Shown here in pieces: positions 61,265-64,000 of a stretch of DNA of 64,000 nucleotides. Location: the NCBI GenBank assembly GCA_050742455.1, contig JBOGIG010000063.1, forward strand, positions 1 to 64,000, in the 5' to 3' direction. The notes under the pieces were generated by a model that was given only the letters and a program-made list of their open reading frames with translations, searched no databases and was not told the origin of the DNA. Numbering within the stretch: position 1 is the stretch's first letter; every line of letters starts with the position of its first letter. Both the position numbers and the translations under genes were made by a program. The stretch is from JBOGIG01 sp050742455. Its GTDB lineage: Bacteria > Actinomycetota > Acidimicrobiia > Acidimicrobiales > JBOGIG01.

Positions 61265-61822
61265 CTATGCCAGTCCCGCCGTCCAGTCGGCGATGGTGGT
61301 CACCCTGGCCTGCCTCGGGAACAGTTTCTCGATCAACACCCGGTGTACCTCGGTGTCGGCGTCCAGGCATCCGTCGGCCAGGACCACCAGTCCGAAGTCC
61401 AGATCCGCGGCCTGACGGAGGGTGGACAACACGACGCCACTGGTAGCGATGCCGGCCAGCACTAGGGAGTCGATATCACCGGCCCGCAGCACCACGTCGA
61501 GATCGCTACCAGAAAAGGCACTCACCCGGCGCTTCACCACCACGATGTCGGGGTCGTGGCAGTCCAGACCAGGGTGGATCTCCGAGGCTGGATCGGAGTC
61601 CACGAACCCACCTCCGGTGGCCAGCGACGAGAAGCTCTTGTTCTTCGGCGACACCTCGGGATGGCCACGACGAAATCCGACCCTCACCCAGATTACGGCC
61701 AGACCGCCGGCCCGGGCCGCGGCTGCAGCGGTGTTGATGCGGGACAAGTATTTTGGGTCGTTGGCGTAGCGGTCGACGATCCCGGCTTGCAGGTCCATCA
61801 ACAACAGGGCGGACTTGGTCAA
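61265..61822 (-). CDS. Isochorismatase-family protein lacking the nucleophile Cys
   Basis: 185 aa from TTG 61822, with GAGGAG 7 bp upstream (the longer frame to 61858 has no ribosome binding site). ALLLMDLQAGIVDRY supplies the catalytic Asp, and VVKRRVSAFSGSDLDVVL the Lys-containing segment. In the cis-peptide loop GIATSGVVLSTLRQA, Val stands where family members have the Cys of CVxxT. It may be a non-classical hydrolase or inactive. Confidence 0.8.
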   Translation of the reverse strand: MTKSALLLMDLQAGIVDRYANDPKYLSRINTAAAAARAGGLAVIWVRVGFRRGHPEVSPKNKSFSSLATGGGFVDSDPASEIHPGLDCHDPDIVVVKRRVSAFSGSDLDVVLRAGDIDSLVLAGIATSGVVLSTLRQAADLDFGLVVLADGCLDADTEVHRVLIEKLFPRQARVTTIADWTAGLA

Positions 61823-61873
61823 AACGGACTCCTCATCGGGACGAAGCCACCGGAGCACTGCGATGGTCGATCT

Positions 61874-63073
61874 CTATGCATCAAGTGATACTCCGATGAG
61901 CCCGGCGGCCGGCGCCACCTCCATGCCGTCGAGCACAGCCTGATCGATCAGACGGAGTGCCCCGGGCACATTCAGATCGTCGTCCAGGCATGCTCGCACG
62001 GCGTCGATCAGAGCCTCGCCCCCCGGGACCGGGTCAGCGCGCATCGCCCCGGAGTTGGCTCGGCTGTAGGCGTGAGCCTTAGGGCCGCCCACCTTGCTGC
62101 GGCCGGCCGCCGAACGCCAGCTCTCCAACCGGGCGCCTGCGTCTTGCATCATGGAGTCATCCCAATCCCAGTTGTCCCGGTAGTGGTGGGCCAGGAGCGA
62201 GAGACGAACGGCCGGCGCCTCCCAATCCTTCAAAAGGTCACCGACGAAGACCAGGTTGCCCAACGATTTCGACATCTTCTCCCCCCCCAGGCCCACCAAA
62301 CCCACGTGCATCCAGTGACGCACGAACGCCGAGCCGGTGGCGGCTTCGGACTGGGCGGTTTCACACTCATGGTGAGGAAAGATCAGGTCCGATCCCCCGC
62401 CGTGCAGGTCTATCGTCTCTCCGAGCTCGCGCAGCGCCAAGGCGGAGCATTCGATGTGCCAGCCAGGGCGCCCCGGACCCCACAGTGACTCCCAGGCCGG
62501 CTCGTCGGGGGCGGAAGGCTGCCACAGCACAAAGTCCAAGGGATCGCCCTTGTTCGGGTCGTCCGGCTTGCCCCCATGCTGAGCGGCGAGAACCAACATC
62601 TCGTCCCGGTCCAAGTGGCTTATCTGACCGAACCGATCAAAGGACGAGACATCAAAATACACCGCCCCCCCCGCCTGGTAGGCATGCCCCGACTCCAGCA
62701 CCATGCCGATGAATCCCAGGATGTCCGGTATGGCCGAGGTGGCCCGGGGCTCGCTGAAGCATTCCAGGAGCCCCAGGGCCGACATATCGGCATCGAAGCG
62801 AGCCATCTCCTCGGCCGCCAGGTCGAGGTAGTGAACTCCGAGCTCCCTCGCCTTGCGAAGTATGTCGTCATCGACGTCGGTGACGTTACGGACACAACGG
62901 GTCTCATGACCGAGATCGCGCAGCCGGCGCTGGAGGATGTCATAAGTCAGGTACACCGAGGCATGGCCCAGGTGAGCGGCGTCATAGGGTGTGATGCCGC
63001 ACGTATACATCCGCACCACGGGACCGGGAGTGAACTCCCTCAACTCACCCGATGCGGTGTCAAACAGGCGCAT
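61874..63073 (-). CDS. mshC: Cysteine:GlcN-inositol ligase, mycothiol synthesis
   Basis: ATP-dependent ligase that joins cysteine to glucosaminyl-inositol; CysRS-derived. 399 aa. The adenylation site is MYTCGITPYDAAHLGHA (HIGH-like), WHIECSALAL and FPHHECE supply zinc ligands, and GGEKMSKSLGN is the KMSKS loop. GITPYDA rather than the CysRS GPTVYD and the short C-terminus identify MshC. Marks an organism that makes mycothiol. Overlaps the upstream F420-reductase gene by 14 bp. Confidence 0.93.
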   Translation of the reverse strand: MRLFDTASGELREFTPGPVVRMYTCGITPYDAAHLGHASVYLTYDILQRRLRDLGHETRCVRNVTDVDDDILRKARELGVHYLDLAAEEMARFDADMSALGLLECFSEPRATSAIPDILGFIGMVLESGHAYQAGGAVYFDVSSFDRFGQISHLDRDEMLVLAAQHGGKPDDPNKGDPLDFVLWQPSAPDEPAWESLWGPGRPGWHIECSALALRELGETIDLHGGGSDLIFPHHECETAQSEAATGSAFVRHWMHVGLVGLGGEKMSKSLGNLVFVGDLLKDWEAPAVRLSLLAHHYRDNWDWDDSMMQDAGARLESWRSAAGRSKVGGPKAHAYSRANSGAMRADPVPGGEALIDAVRACLDDDLNVPGALRLIDQAVLDGMEVAPAAGLIGVSLDA

Positions 63074-63833
63074 GGCCCCCGGGTGGGTCGGCCAGCTCCG
63101 GCATATCGCTGGGCAAGCTATTTAGCGCGGGCTCCCGATTTTCCGGAGCCGTGGATGGATACGTCGGGCTCTCAGTTTGATCCGGTATGCCGGTCATGGA
63201 CAGCGCAGCGCGGGTCTTGTAGCGCAGGTTGAGGGAGAGGATGACCGCCGTCATAGCCTCGATGGGAGCCGCGGCGGCCAGGCTACCGGCATCGAGAGGA
63301 CGAAGGCCGGGGATGAGCCGGACCAGATCCGCCACCGCCGTCACAGCTTGGGGATGGTCCGAACAAATAAGAACGTCCCCATCCATGGGATGGTCGATGC
63401 TTCCCAATTCCCTTGCCGGCAGGTGATGAAACGCCGCTGCCACCAGGGCCCGGGGCACCTGGGCGGCCACCTCAGCGGCCACGCTGCCCCGCGGCGGCAT
63501 CAATGGTTGGAACTCGCGCCCCACCTTGATCAGGGCATTGGCCATGGACACCACAACCTTGTCCTCCAGGCGGGCGGCGAGGGTCCTTGCAGTGGGTCCC
63601 GCCCCGTCCCATGGGGTAGCCACCACGACCAAATCGCCCGAGGCGGCATCGTCGTTGTCCCCCGGCAACAGGTCCAGGCGGTAACTGGGCCAAGCCGAGG
63701 TGAGCTCAGTGCAGGCATCGGCGGCACGATCCAAAGAGCGCGACCCGATGGTCACTCTCACTCCCACTGAAGCCAGACGGACGGCCAGGGCCTTTCCTGC
63801 CGGTCCCGTCCCACCCAATATCCCGACTCGCAT
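63060..63833 (-). CDS. F420-dependent NADP oxidoreductase (Fno/NpdG)
   Basis: 257 aa. GILGGTGPAGKALAVRLASVG binds NADP(H), SMANALIKVGREFQP is the F420-reductase segment, and VAAAFHHLPARELG holds F420-contacting residues. Transfers hydride between F420H2 and NADPH. The last 40 residues (TPTSTAPENREP type, Pro-rich) are an unusual tail. Implies F420 in this organism. Confidence 0.9.
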   Translation of the reverse strand: MRVGILGGTGPAGKALAVRLASVGVRVTIGSRSLDRAADACTELTSAWPSYRLDLLPGDNDDAASGDLVVVATPWDGAGPTARTLAARLEDKVVVSMANALIKVGREFQPLMPPRGSVAAEVAAQVPRALVAAAFHHLPARELGSIDHPMDGDVLICSDHPQAVTAVADLVRLIPGLRPLDAGSLAAAAPIEAMTAVILSLNLRYKTRAALSMTGIPDQTESPTYPSTAPENREPALNSLPSDMPELADPPGGHAPV

Positions 63834-63978
63834 GCCCTTACCCTTTCACAATCACCGGCCCAGCCCGGCACCCGACGACCACACGCCCGGCCGAGCCCGA
63901 CACCGGACGGCCATACGGCCCAGCCCGACGACCTCCCGGCGCGGGTAACGTCAGCGACATCACTGACTCGGAGGCACA

Positions 63979-64000
63979 ATGACAATCCTGGGCGGGAAGC
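63979..64000 (+). CDS. Partial CDS, 5' end only
   Basis: ATG at 63979 with GGAGG 4 bp upstream (63970-63974), reading MTILGGK to the window edge. It diverges from the F420-reductase gene over 145 bp. Good ribosome binding site, but the product cannot be named. Confidence 0.5.

Noticed and set aside
1..64000. CRISPR array, tRNA, rRNA, insertion sequence or prophage
   Set aside because: Tandem tracts at 4784, 5851, 8581, 21142 and 59711 are short contiguous repeats without spacers; no tRNA-like cloverleaf, transposase or phage gene was seen by eye.

Overview
This is 64 kb of dense, high-GC actinobacterial chromosome. Intergenic gaps are short (none exceeds 160 bp) and many genes start on the stop codon of the one before (ATGA, GTGA or TTGA overlaps). 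Lineage clues are a mycothiol ligase (MshC), an F420:NADPH oxidoreductase, a PatA-type phosphatidylinositol-mannoside acyltransferase beside a CDP-alcohol phosphatidyltransferase, actinobacterial RpiB, an MMPL protein, many FadD-like ligases and an operator matching the KstR consensus. Secreted proteins with 42-residue GYWLVASDGG-type repeats suggest the Acidimicrobiia or a relative rather than Mycobacterium itself; that placement is inference.

Layout. 0-3.6 kb: trpC-trpF-trpB-trpA on the minus strand. 3.6-5.9 kb: OmpR-type response regulator and histidine kinase. 5.9-10.4 kb: acyl-CoA ligase, two coupled alpha/beta hydrolases (the second lacks its nucleophile) and a phosphotriesterase-like lactonase. 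10.4-11.1 kb: VapBC-type toxin-antitoxin pair. 11.1-17.2 kb: gltB-gltD glutamate synthase. 17.2-18.5 kb: flavin-dependent LLM oxidoreductase behind a KstR-like palindrome. 18.6-25.8 kb: osmoprotectant-type ABC transporter running by overlapping genes into thiO-thiS-thiG-thiD and a methyltransferase. 25.9-31.2 kb: rpiB, a FadD19-like ligase, a thiolase-like protein and an AlkK-like ligase.

31.2-33.0 kb: PspA/IM30 homologue and a Gly-rich partner of unknown function. 33.1-33.9 kb: DUF433/DUF5615-type toxin-antitoxin pair with a helically phased repeat array upstream. 34.0-35.9 kb: patA-like and pgsA-like phospholipid genes. 36.1-38.8 kb: FusA2-like EF-G paralogue and a membrane protein. 38.8-42.3 kb: gluconate-dehydrogenase-subunit-3-like protein, GMC oxidoreductase and SDR. 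42.3-45.4 kb: aldose epimerase-like protein, GH15 enzyme and a small membrane protein. 45.5-52.2 kb: Mrp/Mbh-type cation antiporter (E-F-G-MbhD-B-C-D) downstream of an MMPL transporter.

52.4-54.4 kb: membrane proteins flanking an XRE/nucleotidyltransferase toxin-antitoxin pair. 54.5-58.0 kb: dienelactone-hydrolase-like protein, HIT protein and thrS. 58.1-61.2 kb: two secreted repeat proteins, one with a CHAP-like C-terminus and one with a GH43-like domain. 61.3-63.8 kb: isochorismatase-like protein, mshC and an F420-dependent NADP reductase. No rRNA, tRNA, CRISPR array, insertion sequence or prophage was seen. Five separate short tandem-repeat tracts (10-18 bp units) lie in or beside genes, which is notable for so compact a region.
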